Assembly (NCBI GenBank): GCA_026400395.1
Contig: JAPLPD010000164.1
Location: forward strand, 1-49,346
Direction of reading: 5' to 3'
Origin: Alphaproteobacteria bacterium
Lineage (GTDB): Bacteria; Pseudomonadota; Alphaproteobacteria; Rhizobiales; Xanthobacteraceae
Length of the DNA: 49,346 nucleotides
In this document: positions 35,484 to 43,892 of the stretch, one piece after another
Position numbering within the stretch: the first letter of the stretch is position 1
How the letters are laid out: the number at the start of each line of letters is the position of its first letter
Made by a program: the position numbers and the translations under genes
Notes under the pieces: generated by a model
Databases searched by the model: none
What the model was told of the DNA's origin: nothing
The model's input: the letters and a program-made list of their open reading frames with translations, nothing else

Positions 35484-35499
35484 CCAGATCGAAATCTGG
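35484..35499. other. Perfect hairpin upstream of the repeat gene
   Basis: CCAGAT-CGAA-ATCTGG, a six-base-pair stem with a four-base loop, 35 bases upstream of the ATG at 35449. It may form in the leader RNA or be an operator half-site pair. The rest of the 232-base gap to 35681 has a GCCCC/GGGGC pair (35560-35577) and no gene I can support. Confidence 0.35.
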
Positions 35500-35681
35500 C
35501 GCACTGCGAATCGCGACGCGGTACCCCCACATCGGAACATTCACACTCAGAAGTTAATTGCCCCTAACAGTTGGGGCGATTGGTGCCCTCCGCCGAAAAA
35601 AGCCCGCGCGGAAGCACAATCCGGCGATGAAATTAAGACCGCGTTAATGAATTGAGTGCCGGCGCCGCCAGCCGCATCCGT

Positions 35682-36401
35682 CTATGCCAGCAGGCGCCCA
35701 TAGCCCGGCACGCGGGGGCTGACGCCCGCCAGCCGCAAGGCATTCCACATCATGGCGGACGCGGCGGAGATCGCAGGCTTGCCCAGATCCCGCTCCAGCA
35801 TTTCCAGGACGGGAATCGTGGGCATGCCAAGGCCGCTCAGGAAAACCGCCTGCGACTCCGGCACATCCACCGACCGGCCAAGCCGATAGGCCCGCTCCGG
35901 AGTCTCGTCGAAAATGTTCGTGACGTTCTCGAGAACGCCGTGTCGCACCACCGCGAACCCATGCTCTTCCAGCAGAGCCTTCCCCATCAACGTGATCTGC
36001 TCGGTATAGGGCGCGCCGAGGACGATCCGCTCTGCGCCAAGCGCGTTGAGCGCCTCGACGACGCTGCCGAACGCGGTCGCCACCGGAATTCGATACCGGG
36101 CGTGGAGGCGCGCGATCAATTCGCTTTCGGCGCGCCGGCCCAACGTATAGCTGCTCGCGGTGTGCGCGAGCATCATCACGTCCGGCCGAACCTTGGCGAG
36201 CAAGTCCGCCGTTTCATCGATGTGCGCGATCTGGGAGCGATTACGTTCCTCCTGGCCCTCCAGGCTGCCGCCTATCCCCGGGGCGACCATGCGTGAGAAG
36301 TGAACCGAGACGCCGTCGGGCGCCATTTCGGCCATTTCGCATTCGATGGTCGGGTTGCCGGGCGGAATGAGAAAGCCGATACGAGCACGCCAGCCAATCA
36401 T
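35682..36401 (-). CDS. Asp/Glu racemase superfamily protein (maleate isomerase/arylmalonate decarboxylase type) lacking both catalytic Cys
   Basis: A 239-residue two-lobed protein. Family hallmarks are RIGFLIPPGNPTIECEM, FSRMVAPGIGG, LAHTASSYTLG, SVVEALNALGAERI, SVDVPESQAVFLSGLGMPTIP and a final SAASAMMWNALRLAG. In maleate isomerase and racemases the two LAHT/FLSG loops carry cysteines (often TCTS and SC-G); here they read AHTASS and LSGLG, so neither nucleophile is present. The only Cys is in the PTIECEM substrate motif. The protein therefore may use different chemistry or only bind a dicarboxylate or malonate-like ligand. GGAG precedes the ATG at 36401; an ATG at 36431 is less likely. It lies 95 bp beyond the stop of the lipocalin-like gene. 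Confidence 0.78.
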   Translation of the reverse strand: MIGWRARIGFLIPPGNPTIECEMAEMAPDGVSVHFSRMVAPGIGGSLEGQEERNRSQIAHIDETADLLAKVRPDVMMLAHTASSYTLGRRAESELIARLHARYRIPVATAFGSVVEALNALGAERIVLGAPYTEQITLMGKALLEEHGFAVVRHGVLENVTNIFDETPERAYRLGRSVDVPESQAVFLSGLGMPTIPVLEMLERDLGKPAISAASAMMWNALRLAGVSPRVPGYGRLLA

Positions 36402-36496
36402 GCCTGATCTCCGGTTCCGATGATTTGCCAAGGTGGCGGCATAAACGCGAGCTCTGCTCGACCGCGCCCACCCGGTGCAATCGATGAGGCCACCGC

Positions 36497-36967
36497 TTAG
36501 GTCGCGCGCTTCCAGAGCACCTCGGCGACAGCGCCGTGCGAGGTCAGCGGGTTGGAATATTTCAGTTCGCCGGCGGTGAGCAAAAGGATGGAGCGGTTCT
36601 GCGTGCTGCCGATGAATTTCGACGTCGAACTCGCATCGGTGTGCGTGACAATCAGCTTCTGCACCTCATCGACGGTGTAGGTCCCGAAAGAGAAGGTGTT
36701 TTTCGCGCCGAACACCCGCGACTCCGAACCCACAATGATCTGCGCGTAGCGGCCGCTGCGATCGAACATGAAGATACCCTTGGGGTTCGCACCCCAGCGG
36801 TCGAACGTGCTGCCGTCCTTGCGTGTGTTGACCGACGAAACGAAGCTCCAGGTGCCGATCAGTCGTCCGGCGATCGACTCCGCCGGATGCGCCGGCTCGG
36901 CCTGCGCGGCCGACTGCATCGAAGCCGCCGCAACGCCAAGCAGCGCGAGAAATTCGCGTCTTTCCAT
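36497..36967 (-). CDS. Lipocalin-like domain protein with Tat-like leader
   Basis: A 156-residue exported protein. The leader MERREFLALLGVAAASMQSA has the twin-arginine-like RREFL element and would be cleaved near AQAEP. The body has the lipocalin_5-type pattern LIGTWSFVSSVNTRKDGS, GIFMFDRSGRYAQIIVG, GTYTVDEVQKLIVTH and a last strand AVAEVLWKRAT. These small beta-barrel proteins bind hydrophobic ligands or act as allene-oxide-cyclase-like/chalcone-isomerase-like folds; no function is known. The start at 36967 is preferred to 37036 because the leader begins there. Confidence 0.8.
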   Translation of the reverse strand: MERREFLALLGVAAASMQSAAQAEPAHPAESIAGRLIGTWSFVSSVNTRKDGSTFDRWGANPKGIFMFDRSGRYAQIIVGSESRVFGAKNTFSFGTYTVDEVQKLIVTHTDASSTSKFIGSTQNRSILLLTAGELKYSNPLTSHGAVAEVLWKRAT

Positions 36968-37102
36968 TGCCAGGTCCCCGCAGTCAGCTTTTATTTTTGA
37001 ACATGCGGATTCTAGCATATGGCGCGGCCGCCGCATGGCTGAATTGCGCGATGGGTGCAGCGCAGCATTAGGATCGCCGCTCGGCTCACCGGCGGCAGGC
37101 CA

Positions 37103-37597
37103 TCAGGCGCGGCCCGCTTTCATCCGTTTGGCGGCGTCGAGCGCGGCCAGGACGATGCCCTGGTAGCCGGTGCAACGGCACAGGTTGCCTGAGATCGCCA
37201 CCCGCACCTCCTGCTCGGTCGGGTCTGGGTTGTCGCCAAGAAACTCCAGCAAGGTCGTCAGCATACCGGGCGTGCAGAATCCGCACTGCAATCCGTGGTT
37301 GTCACGGAATGCTTCCTGCAACGGATGCAGTGCATCCGGGCCAGGCGCGATGCCTTCGACGGTAAGCACCTCGTGACCATCTGCCTGGACCGCCAGCATC
37401 AGGCAGGAGCGCGCGGAGCGGCCGTCGAGCAGAATGGTGCAGGCGCCGCAGACGCCATGCTCGCATCCCAGATGGGTGCCGGTGAGGCCCAGTTCATAGC
37501 GGATGAAATCGGCGAGCGTGATGCGAACCGGCACCTCTTTGGTGTGCTTGGTGCCGTTCACGCTGACGGTGATGGTGCGTTTGTCGGTCATTTCCAT
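37103..37597 (-). CDS. coxS: Molybdenum hydroxylase [2Fe-2S] subunit (CoxS), first set
   Basis: A 164-residue iron-sulfur subunit. The plant-ferredoxin-type cluster is bound by C45, C50, C53 and C65 (GCEHGVCGAC...SCL) and the second, helical cluster by C105, C108, C140 and C142 (CGFCTPG...LCRCTGYQ). It passes electrons from the molybdenum centre to FAD. It starts four bases after the coxM stop on the same strand; an ATG at 37591 is an alternative start. This coxM-coxS pair has no adjacent intact large subunit in its operon. The nearest candidates are the lone coxL at 20877 and the broken coxL at 44878. Confidence 0.93.
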   Translation of the reverse strand: MEMTDKRTITVSVNGTKHTKEVPVRITLADFIRYELGLTGTHLGCEHGVCGACTILLDGRSARSCLMLAVQADGHEVLTVEGIAPGPDALHPLQEAFRDNHGLQCGFCTPGMLTTLLEFLGDNPDPTEQEVRVAISGNLCRCTGYQGIVLAALDAAKRMKAGRA

Positions 37598-37601
37598 ATC
37601 G

Positions 37602-38483
37602 CTAATGCGCCCGATTCCATGGCGCGTTGTCGGCAAGATCAGCGGCCTTCTCCAGCGCGCGGCGGGCCAGCACGACAGCGAGGTGCTGGCGATACTCGGC
37701 CGAGGCGTGGATGTCGGCCATCGCCTCGAAAGAGCGGCAACTTTCGCAGACCTTGGCGAACAATTCGCTGGTCGGCGCCTGACCGACAATCGCTTGTTCC
37801 ACTTCGGTGGCGCGCACCGGCGCAACCGCCACCCCGCCGATGGTCAGCGACGCCCGGGTGATCCTGCCGCCGTCGATCTGCAGCAAAGCAGCCGCCGACA
37901 CGATGGCGAAATCGCCATGACGACGGGAGAATTCGATGAACGCGGCCTTGTGGCCAGCCGGCCAGACCGGAATGCGGATCGCGGTAACAATTTCGTTCAA
38001 CTCGATCGCCGGGGTCAGATAGCCCGCCGGGAAATCCGCGAACGCGATCTCGCGGGTACCGCCGGGCCCAGCCACCGCGATTGTCGCGTCATGGGCCATG
38101 CAGACCGTAACCAGTTCAGCCGCCGGATCGAGATGGCAGAGCGAGCCGCCAATGGTGCCGCGATTCCGCGTCTGGCGGTGGCCGACATGCATCAGCGCCT
38201 GATGCAGCAGCGGACATTTGGCCGCCACAAGATCGGAGAACTCCAGCTCGCGCTGGCGGGTCATGGCGCCGATCTCCAGCACGCCGTCCGTCTCCTTGAT
38301 GCCGGCCATGCCCTCGACCAGGTTCAGGTCGATGACGTGGTCGGGCAGCACAAACCGCATGTTGAGCATCGGCATCAGCGATTGGCCGCCGGCCAGCAGT
38401 TTAGCGTTGTCGAGTGTGCCCAGCAGGCCCACAGCCTCGGCAAGGGTCTTCGGGTCGTGATATTGAAAGGGTGGCGGCTTCAT
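37602..38483 (-). CDS. coxM: Molybdenum hydroxylase FAD subunit (CoxM), first set
   Basis: A 293-residue FAD-binding subunit of the CoxM/CutM type. FAD contacts are AGGQSLMP (31-38) and RNRGTIGGSL with DPAAE (119-123). The C-terminal half is the typical xanthine-dehydrogenase C-type domain (FIEFSRRHGDFAIVSAA). It accepts electrons from CoxS and passes them to a quinone or oxygen. Only 62 bp separate it from the divergent Bug-type gene, which must hold both promoters. Order coxM-coxS without coxL is unusual, since these operons normally keep L in the middle or end. Confidence 0.93.
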   Translation of the reverse strand: MKPPPFQYHDPKTLAEAVGLLGTLDNAKLLAGGQSLMPMLNMRFVLPDHVIDLNLVEGMAGIKETDGVLEIGAMTRQRELEFSDLVAAKCPLLHQALMHVGHRQTRNRGTIGGSLCHLDPAAELVTVCMAHDATIAVAGPGGTREIAFADFPAGYLTPAIELNEIVTAIRIPVWPAGHKAAFIEFSRRHGDFAIVSAAALLQIDGGRITRASLTIGGVAVAPVRATEVEQAIVGQAPTSELFAKVCESCRSFEAMADIHASAEYRQHLAVVLARRALEKAADLADNAPWNRAH

Positions 38484-38545
38484 CGCGGTTCCGATGCTTT
38501 TGGATCGCGAGTATAGGAAAGAGCCGTGACCGGGAGCAACCGCAG

Positions 38546-39568
38546 ATGCGCCGCTCGATCGTTGTCGGCTTGTTCTCTTTGCTGCTGATCCTGCCGCAAG
38601 CCGCGCGGGCGCAATCGGCCGCCGATTTCTACCGGGGCAGGAACGTCACCCTGATCGTCGGCTATAGCCCCGGCGGCGGCTACGACACCTATTCCCGTAT
38701 CCTGGCGCGGCATCTCGGCAAGCACATCCCCGGCAATCCGACGGTCGTGGTGCAGAACATGCCGGGCGCCGGCTCTCTCAAAATGGCCAACTATCTCTAC
38801 AGCGTCGCCCCCAAGGACGGCGCGACCTTCGGAACCTTCAGCCGCGGCATGGCGATGGAGCCGCTGATTGGCGGCACCAACGTGCAGTTCGATTCGACGA
38901 AATTCACATGGCTGGGCAGCGGCACCAACGAAACCAGCGTTTTCGTGATCTGGCACACCTCGCCGGTGAAGACCTGGAACGACATCGTCACCAAGCCTTT
39001 CACGGTCGGTGGTGAGGGCTCCGGCTCCGATCCCGACATCTACGCGGCGCTGCTCAAGAATGTCTTCGGCGCCAAGCTCAAGCTGATCAGCGGCTATCCC
39101 GGCACCGCCGAGCTGGCGATCGCGATGGAGCGCGGCGAGATTGATTCACGGGCGAGCTGGTCGTGGACCAGCCTCAAAACGCTCAAACCGGACTGGCTTG
39201 CGCGGAAAAAAATCAACCTCCCAGTGCAACTGAACCTGACCAAAGGCGCGGACCTGCAACACGTTCCGCTGGTGACAGAGTTCGCCACAACCGACCAGCA
39301 GCATCAGATGCTCAAGCTGATCCTGAGCCGTCAAGAAATGGCGCGGCCATATGCGGCGCCGCCCGGCATCCCCGAGGACCGAAAGGCGGCGCTGCGCAAG
39401 GCTTTCGATTCCGCCTGGGCCGATCCCGAACTGATCGCCGAGATGAACGCCCGAGGCCAGGAGGTTAATCCGGTGAGCGGCGCGGCGATTGATGCGTTGA
39501 TTGGGGAGCTATACGCCACGCCGAGGGATGTGGTGGAGGAAACGCGGAAAGCGATTTCCGTGCAGTAA
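38546..39568 (+). CDS. Divergent Bug-type receptor (subfamily A)
   Basis: A 340-residue paralogue of the receptor at 19043. Leader residues 1-22 (LPQAARAQS), then AADFYRGRNVTLIVGYSPGG, GYDTYSRILARHLGKHIPGN, VVVQNMPGAGSLKMANYLYS, APKDGATFGTFSRG and a C-terminal VNPVSGAAIDALIGELYATP. It lacks the canonical Bug strand YPxRPV. GGGAG lies ten bases before the ATG at 38546; a longer frame from 38414 would add an unrelated segment that overlaps coxM. It is flanked by coxM on one side and coxS on the other (10 bp, convergent), so it probably serves uptake of a substrate of these hydroxylases. Confidence 0.86.
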   Translation: MRRSIVVGLFSLLLILPQAARAQSAADFYRGRNVTLIVGYSPGGGYDTYSRILARHLGKHIPGNPTVVVQNMPGAGSLKMANYLYSVAPKDGATFGTFSRGMAMEPLIGGTNVQFDSTKFTWLGSGTNETSVFVIWHTSPVKTWNDIVTKPFTVGGEGSGSDPDIYAALLKNVFGAKLKLISGYPGTAELAIAMERGEIDSRASWSWTSLKTLKPDWLARKKINLPVQLNLTKGADLQHVPLVTEFATTDQQHQMLKLILSRQEMARPYAAPPGIPEDRKAALRKAFDSAWADPELIAEMNARGQEVNPVSGAAIDALIGELYATPRDVVEETRKAISVQ

Positions 39569-39577
39569 GGTGGCTTC

Positions 39578-40075
39578 TCAGCCTGCCACCGCCTCTTCCT
39601 TCGTCCGCATATCCTCGCGTGCCGCCTTCACCGCCAGAATGATGTTCTGATAGCCGGTACAGCGGCAGAGATTAGACGACAGCACGTCAAGCAACTCCTC
39701 GTCGCCGATGGCCGGATTCTTCTCCAGCGTGTTGACCGCCAGCATCAGGAAGCCCGGCGTGCAGAAGCCGCATTGCAGGCCATGATGCGCCATGAAGGAG
39801 CGCTGCAGCGGATGCAGCGTCTTGCCGGAGGCCAAGCCCTCCACAGTGCGGATCGGCTTGCCTTGCGCCTGCACCGCAAACATCAGGCAGGAGCGCACCG
39901 CCTCGCCGCCGACGATCACCGTGCAGGCCCCGCACACGCCATGCTCGCAGCCGATGTGGGTGCCGGTCAGAGCGCAATCCTCGCGGATCGCATCGACCAG
40001 CGTTTTACGCGGCTCGACGCTGACGGCATGATCTTGGCCGTTGATGTTGAGAGTCAGATCGATTTTATTGCTCAT
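39578..40075 (-). CDS. coxS: Molybdenum hydroxylase [2Fe-2S] subunit (CoxS), second set
   Basis: A 165-residue iron-sulfur subunit; cluster cysteines C43, C48, C51, C63 and C102, C105, C137, C139 are all present. GAAGG lies five bases before the ATG, and the gene starts 10 bp after the ubiD stop, so it is the fourth cistron of the operon coxM-coxL-ubiD-coxS. Its sequence differs well from the first-set CoxS (for example DLTLNINGQDHAVSV), so the two sets are not recent copies. It is the likely partner of the CoxM and CoxL encoded upstream in the same operon. Confidence 0.93.
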   Translation of the reverse strand: MSNKIDLTLNINGQDHAVSVEPRKTLVDAIREDCALTGTHIGCEHGVCGACTVIVGGEAVRSCLMFAVQAQGKPIRTVEGLASGKTLHPLQRSFMAHHGLQCGFCTPGFLMLAVNTLEKNPAIGDEELLDVLSSNLCRCTGYQNIILAVKAAREDMRTKEEAVAG

Positions 40076-40085
40076 GCGGCCTTCA

Positions 40086-41555
40086 TCACTTTGGCAGGAA
40101 CGCGCCGAACTTGCCGCGCACCAGGTCTTCAACCTCCTGGCTCGACCGCACCACGATCGGAAACGTGTCACGGCGGCCAAACGGCTTGCAGGCGTCGATG
40201 ACCACGCGCGCGTTGCGCGGATCCTTTTCGCCATAGGCCATTGGGTCGAGCGCCGACGACCAGCAGCCGCGTAAAATCTCCATCCCCTCGCGCGGATCAC
40301 AGCGCGTGCACATCGCCCAGATCACCTTGTCCATGTCGGCCGGATCGATATCGTCGTCAACCACCACGACAAAGCGGTTCACATAGGCGCCGGCGTGGCA
40401 CTGCGATGCGATCAGGCCCGCCTGCTTCGAATGCCCGGCGTATTGCTGCTTGATCGCAACCGTGAGCCACAACCGGCTGCCGCCCGCGGCGTGCGACCAC
40501 ACGCCTTTGACCTCCGGCACACCGGCCGCTTCGAGCTGGTTCCACACTGCTCCGGAGCGATAGGAGCCGCGGTAGAACGAATCGTCATCCGGCGGGATGC
40601 CTGGGATCGCGCCAAGCAGGATCGGATCGTCGCGATACATCATGGTTTCGATACGGATGGCCGGCTCCTTCTTGAGGCCGCCGGCGTAATAGCCGGTCCA
40701 CTCGCCGAGCGGGCCTTCGTCGATCTTGTCGTTCGGATGGATGAAGCCCTCGAAGGCGATCTCGGCGTGGGCCGGGATCGGCAGGCCGGTTTTCGGCCCG
40801 AGGATCACCTGCACCGGCTCGCCGAGCAGACCGCCCGCCGCGTCGTACTCGTTCTTGCCGTGCGGGATTTCGAGACCGGCGATCATGAACAGCGCAGGGT
40901 GCATGCCGCACACCACCGCCACCGGGCACGGCAACCCGCGCTCGTGATATTTCTTCTGGATCATGTCGCCGTGCTTGCCCTTGGAGCACATCACGGTGGC
41001 GAGATTTTTGCCATGGGCCTGCACGCGGTAGGCGCCGTAGTTGATCCAGCCGGTGTCGGGATCGCGCATGATCACCATGTCGCCGGTGCCGATGTAATAG
41101 CCGCCGTCATGCTCGTGCCAGCGCGGCACCGGGATCTTGAACAGGTCGATGTCGTCGCCGGTCTTGACGTTTTCCAGCACCGCGCCGCTCGCGACCGTCA
41201 CCGGCGGGATGGTCTTGGCCTCCTTCATGTACTTGCGCCAGTGCCGGACCAGTTCGATCTCGGTGCCGTCCGCCGGGTTGCCCATCGTCATGTTGATGCG
41301 GCGGATCGAGGTGAGCAGGTTGGCGAGGACACGGTGGCCCTTCGGATACCCGGGGATGTCATCGAACAGCACCAGCGTGTTGCCTATCTTGCGCTGGTAG
41401 ATATCGACGATGCCGCCGATCTCGCGCTCGCGATCGGCGCCGCTGATATGGGTCACCTCACCCGCCTCTTCCATCATCGCGAGCCAGGCGCGCAGATCCT
41501 GCTTGGACGTATTGGAATGAGCGGCGGCCGCGCGCGGATCGACGTTCGTGTTCAT
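40086..41555 (-). CDS. UbiD-family prFMN-dependent decarboxylase
   Basis: A 489-residue (de)carboxylase of the UbiD/Fdc1 family, which uses prenylated FMN to add or remove CO2 on aromatic, heteroaromatic or alpha,beta-unsaturated acids. Catalytic residues align with Fdc1: INYGAYRVQ with Asn172 and Arg177, and EGPLGEWTG with Glu280 and Glu285. The middle contains the oligomer-typical PHGKNEYDAAGGLLGEPVQV and SHAAGGSRLWLTVAIKQQY, and later HSKQAG. GGAGAAC precedes the ATG. It sits between coxL and coxS of one operon, which ties the decarboxylation to the molybdenum hydroxylase. A UbiX prenyltransferase, needed to make the cofactor, is not in the window. Confidence 0.94.
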   Translation of the reverse strand: MNTNVDPRAAAAHSNTSKQDLRAWLAMMEEAGEVTHISGADREREIGGIVDIYQRKIGNTLVLFDDIPGYPKGHRVLANLLTSIRRINMTMGNPADGTEIELVRHWRKYMKEAKTIPPVTVASGAVLENVKTGDDIDLFKIPVPRWHEHDGGYYIGTGDMVIMRDPDTGWINYGAYRVQAHGKNLATVMCSKGKHGDMIQKKYHERGLPCPVAVVCGMHPALFMIAGLEIPHGKNEYDAAGGLLGEPVQVILGPKTGLPIPAHAEIAFEGFIHPNDKIDEGPLGEWTGYYAGGLKKEPAIRIETMMYRDDPILLGAIPGIPPDDDSFYRGSYRSGAVWNQLEAAGVPEVKGVWSHAAGGSRLWLTVAIKQQYAGHSKQAGLIASQCHAGAYVNRFVVVVDDDIDPADMDKVIWAMCTRCDPREGMEILRGCWSSALDPMAYGEKDPRNARVVIDACKPFGRRDTFPIVVRSSQEVEDLVRGKFGAFLPK

Positions 41556-41590
41556 GGCAGTTCTCCAACCTCGCAGCCAACTCTCTCAGA

Positions 41591-41629
41591 CTTCTCCCGA
41601 AGGAGAAGCGCGCAAGCGCTAACGCTTGC
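41591..41629. other. Two back-to-back perfect stem-loops between coxL and ubiD
   Basis: On the minus strand, CTTCTCC-TTCG-GGAGAAG (41608-41591, seven-base stem with the very stable UUCG loop) follows GCAAGCG-TTAG-CGCTTGC (41629-41612), in whose loop the coxL stop TAG (41621-41619) lies. Neither is followed by a T tract. In the intercistronic mRNA they would shield the 3' end of coxL or slow ribosomes. CTTCTCC-type palindromes are frequent extragenic elements in Hyphomicrobiales. Confidence 0.7.
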
Positions 41630-43892
41630 CGTCGATAATAGCCTTGAGCCGCTGCGGGGTCACCGGCAGCACGGTGATCGCGCCGGGGATGCCGATGGCG
41701 TCGTCGATCGCCGAGGCGATCGCGGCGCCGACGGCGTTCACGCCGCTCTCGCCCGCCCCCTTGATGCCGAGCGGGTTGAGCGGCGACGGATAATCCTCAC
41801 GCAGGATGATCTCCAGATCGGGCGTCTCGCGCACGGTCGGCATGAGATAGTCGGCGAACGTGACGGCGAGTGGATCGCCGCGCTCGTTGTAGGTAAACTC
41901 TTCCATCAGCGCGCCGCCAAGGCCCTGCGCAAAGCCGCCGGCGATCTGGCCTTTGACCAGGGTCGGGTTGATGGCGCGGCCGATGTCGTAGCCGACCACA
42001 TAGCGCAGCACCTTCACGCCGCCGGTGTCGGGATCGACCTGCACCACCGCGAGATGGTTGCCGTACGGATAGACCTGATGGTCGGTGTAAAACCAGCCTT
42101 CGGCGGAAAGTCCGGGTTCGCGGTCGCCGCGGGCCTTCGAACTGGGGCCAAGCGCCGCAGCGATCGCGCCGAGCGTCATCGACGGTCCGCCCGGCCGGTC
42201 GGCGATCACCACCTCGCCGTTGACGATGTCGAGGGTATCGACCGGCGATTGCATCAGCTCCGCCGCGATATCCAGCGCCTTCTCGCGCACCTTCAGCGCG
42301 GCAACCCGCGTCGCCGACGCGGTCATCACCGTGGCACGCGAAGCATGCGCGCCGATGCCATGCTCGATGCGCTCGGTGTTGCCGTGGGTGACACGCATTT
42401 TGGTCATGTCGGCGCCGATGCATTCGGCGGCGACCTGCGCCATCACGGTCTCAAAGCCCTGTCCGATGGAAGCGCCGCCGGTGATGACCTCAATCTCGCC
42501 GGAGGTATCGACCTGGATGCGCACTCCGTCGGCGGGGCCGAGGCCCGCCTTCTCGACGAACATGGCGAGCCCGACGCCGACCATCTCGCCCTGCTCGCGG
42601 CGCGCCGCCAGTTCCTTGTTCAGGTTTTGCCAATCGACGTGGTTGAGCGTGATGTCGAGCAACGCGTGGTAGTCGCCGGAGTCGAAATGGATTTCCTCGC
42701 CCAGCGCCTCCAGCGGCCGCTTGAACGGCATCTCATCGACGCGCACCGCGTTGAGCCGGCGCACATGGATCGGGTCGAGTCGCAACTGATGAGCGATGGC
42801 ATCGACCAGCCGTTCGCGCACGAAGGTGGTCTCGAACCGCCCCGGCGCGCGGTAGGTCGCCGCCGGCGTCTTGTTGGTCAGCCGGAAATGGCAGATCGCG
42901 CGATAGGCGCCGGGCACCCGATACGGCCCCGGCAGCACGCCGCAGGTCATCATGGCGACGCGGGTGGCGTGAGTGCGCACGTAGGCGCCGTTATCGTGGT
43001 GGATCACGTCGTCGATGGCGAGGATTTCGCCCTCGTCCGTGCAGGCCGCTTTGATGTGATGGTGCTGATTGCGAGAGTGGTTGGCGGCGATCAGGTGCTC
43101 GCGGCGGTCCTCGATCCATTTCACCGGCCGCTCGAATCGGATGGCCGCGACACAGACCAGAATGTCCTCGGGATAAATCTCACCGCGGATGCCGAAACCG
43201 CCGCCGACATGCGACTCGTAGCACTGCACCGAAGCCGGAGCGCGCTTGAGCATCCGAGCGATCAGTTCCTTGTTCCGGTGCGGCACCTTGGCGGCGCCGT
43301 GCAGTTCCAGAACGTCGCGCGAGGCGTCGTAACGGCCAATCGCGCCGCGGCATTCCAGCGGCACGCCGGAGTGCCTGCCACTGGTGAGCTTGAGTTCGAC
43401 GACATGCGCCGCGGATTTGAACACCGCTTCGACGTCGCCATAGCCCTGGGTGAGAATCGTGGCCTCGGTGTCGCGGCCGAATGAAAACTCGCCGGGCTCG
43501 TCGCGGGCGTCGAGCAACACCGGCAGCTCTTCGACCTCCATCGTCACAAGATCGGCGGCGTCCTCGGCGACATAGGGATCGTGGGCAAACACGGCGGCCA
43601 CCGGCTCGCCGACATAACGGAGCCTGTCGATCGCCAGCACCGGCTGCCGGTAGGGCGCCAATTTCTCGATCGGGCCTTCGCGAAAATCGATTGGCGGCAC
43701 ATCGGTGATATCCGCCGCGGTCCACACCGCGACCACGCCGGGCAGCGCCCGCGCGGCGTCGGTGCGCATGTGAAGCTGGCGTGGAAAATTGATGTCGCCG
43801 GCGAAGCGCCCGCGGCCGGTCACCAGCGGCGGATCCTCCAGCCGTTCGACCGGCATGCCGATCCACTTGGTCCCGCCGGATTGTTCGTTCAT
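41619..43892 (-). CDS. coxL: Molybdenum hydroxylase large subunit (CoxL), second set
   Basis: A 757-residue catalytic subunit. Conserved parts: VGGGFGIRGEIYPEDI, APGRFETTFVRERLVDA, GASIGQGFETVMAQVAAE, HASRATVMTASA, GYDIGRAINPTLVKGQIAGG and PLNPLGIKGAGESG with the catalytic Glu715. The loop that in related subunits reads VRSPHAHA near residues 43-58 is absent: LHMRTDAARALPG joins strands that are 15 residues further apart in the neighbouring CoxL proteins, an apparent 45-bp in-frame deletion. The protein may still fold. coxM upstream overlaps it by four bases (ATGA), and ubiD follows 63 bp later. The substrate is unknown. Confidence 0.9.
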   Translation of the reverse strand: MNEQSGGTKWIGMPVERLEDPPLVTGRGRFAGDINFPRQLHMRTDAARALPGVVAVWTAADITDVPPIDFREGPIEKLAPYRQPVLAIDRLRYVGEPVAAVFAHDPYVAEDAADLVTMEVEELPVLLDARDEPGEFSFGRDTEATILTQGYGDVEAVFKSAAHVVELKLTSGRHSGVPLECRGAIGRYDASRDVLELHGAAKVPHRNKELIARMLKRAPASVQCYESHVGGGFGIRGEIYPEDILVCVAAIRFERPVKWIEDRREHLIAANHSRNQHHHIKAACTDEGEILAIDDVIHHDNGAYVRTHATRVAMMTCGVLPGPYRVPGAYRAICHFRLTNKTPAATYRAPGRFETTFVRERLVDAIAHQLRLDPIHVRRLNAVRVDEMPFKRPLEALGEEIHFDSGDYHALLDITLNHVDWQNLNKELAARREQGEMVGVGLAMFVEKAGLGPADGVRIQVDTSGEIEVITGGASIGQGFETVMAQVAAECIGADMTKMRVTHGNTERIEHGIGAHASRATVMTASATRVAALKVREKALDIAAELMQSPVDTLDIVNGEVVIADRPGGPSMTLGAIAAALGPSSKARGDREPGLSAEGWFYTDHQVYPYGNHLAVVQVDPDTGGVKVLRYVVGYDIGRAINPTLVKGQIAGGFAQGLGGALMEEFTYNERGDPLAVTFADYLMPTVRETPDLEIILREDYPSPLNPLGIKGAGESGVNAVGAAIASAIDDAIGIPGAITVLPVTPQRLKAIIDGKR

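Noticed and set aside
40395-43484. A 1,029-codon open frame on the plus strand
   Set aside because: Antisense shadow of ubiD and coxL with the same His/Arg-rich composition and no motif.
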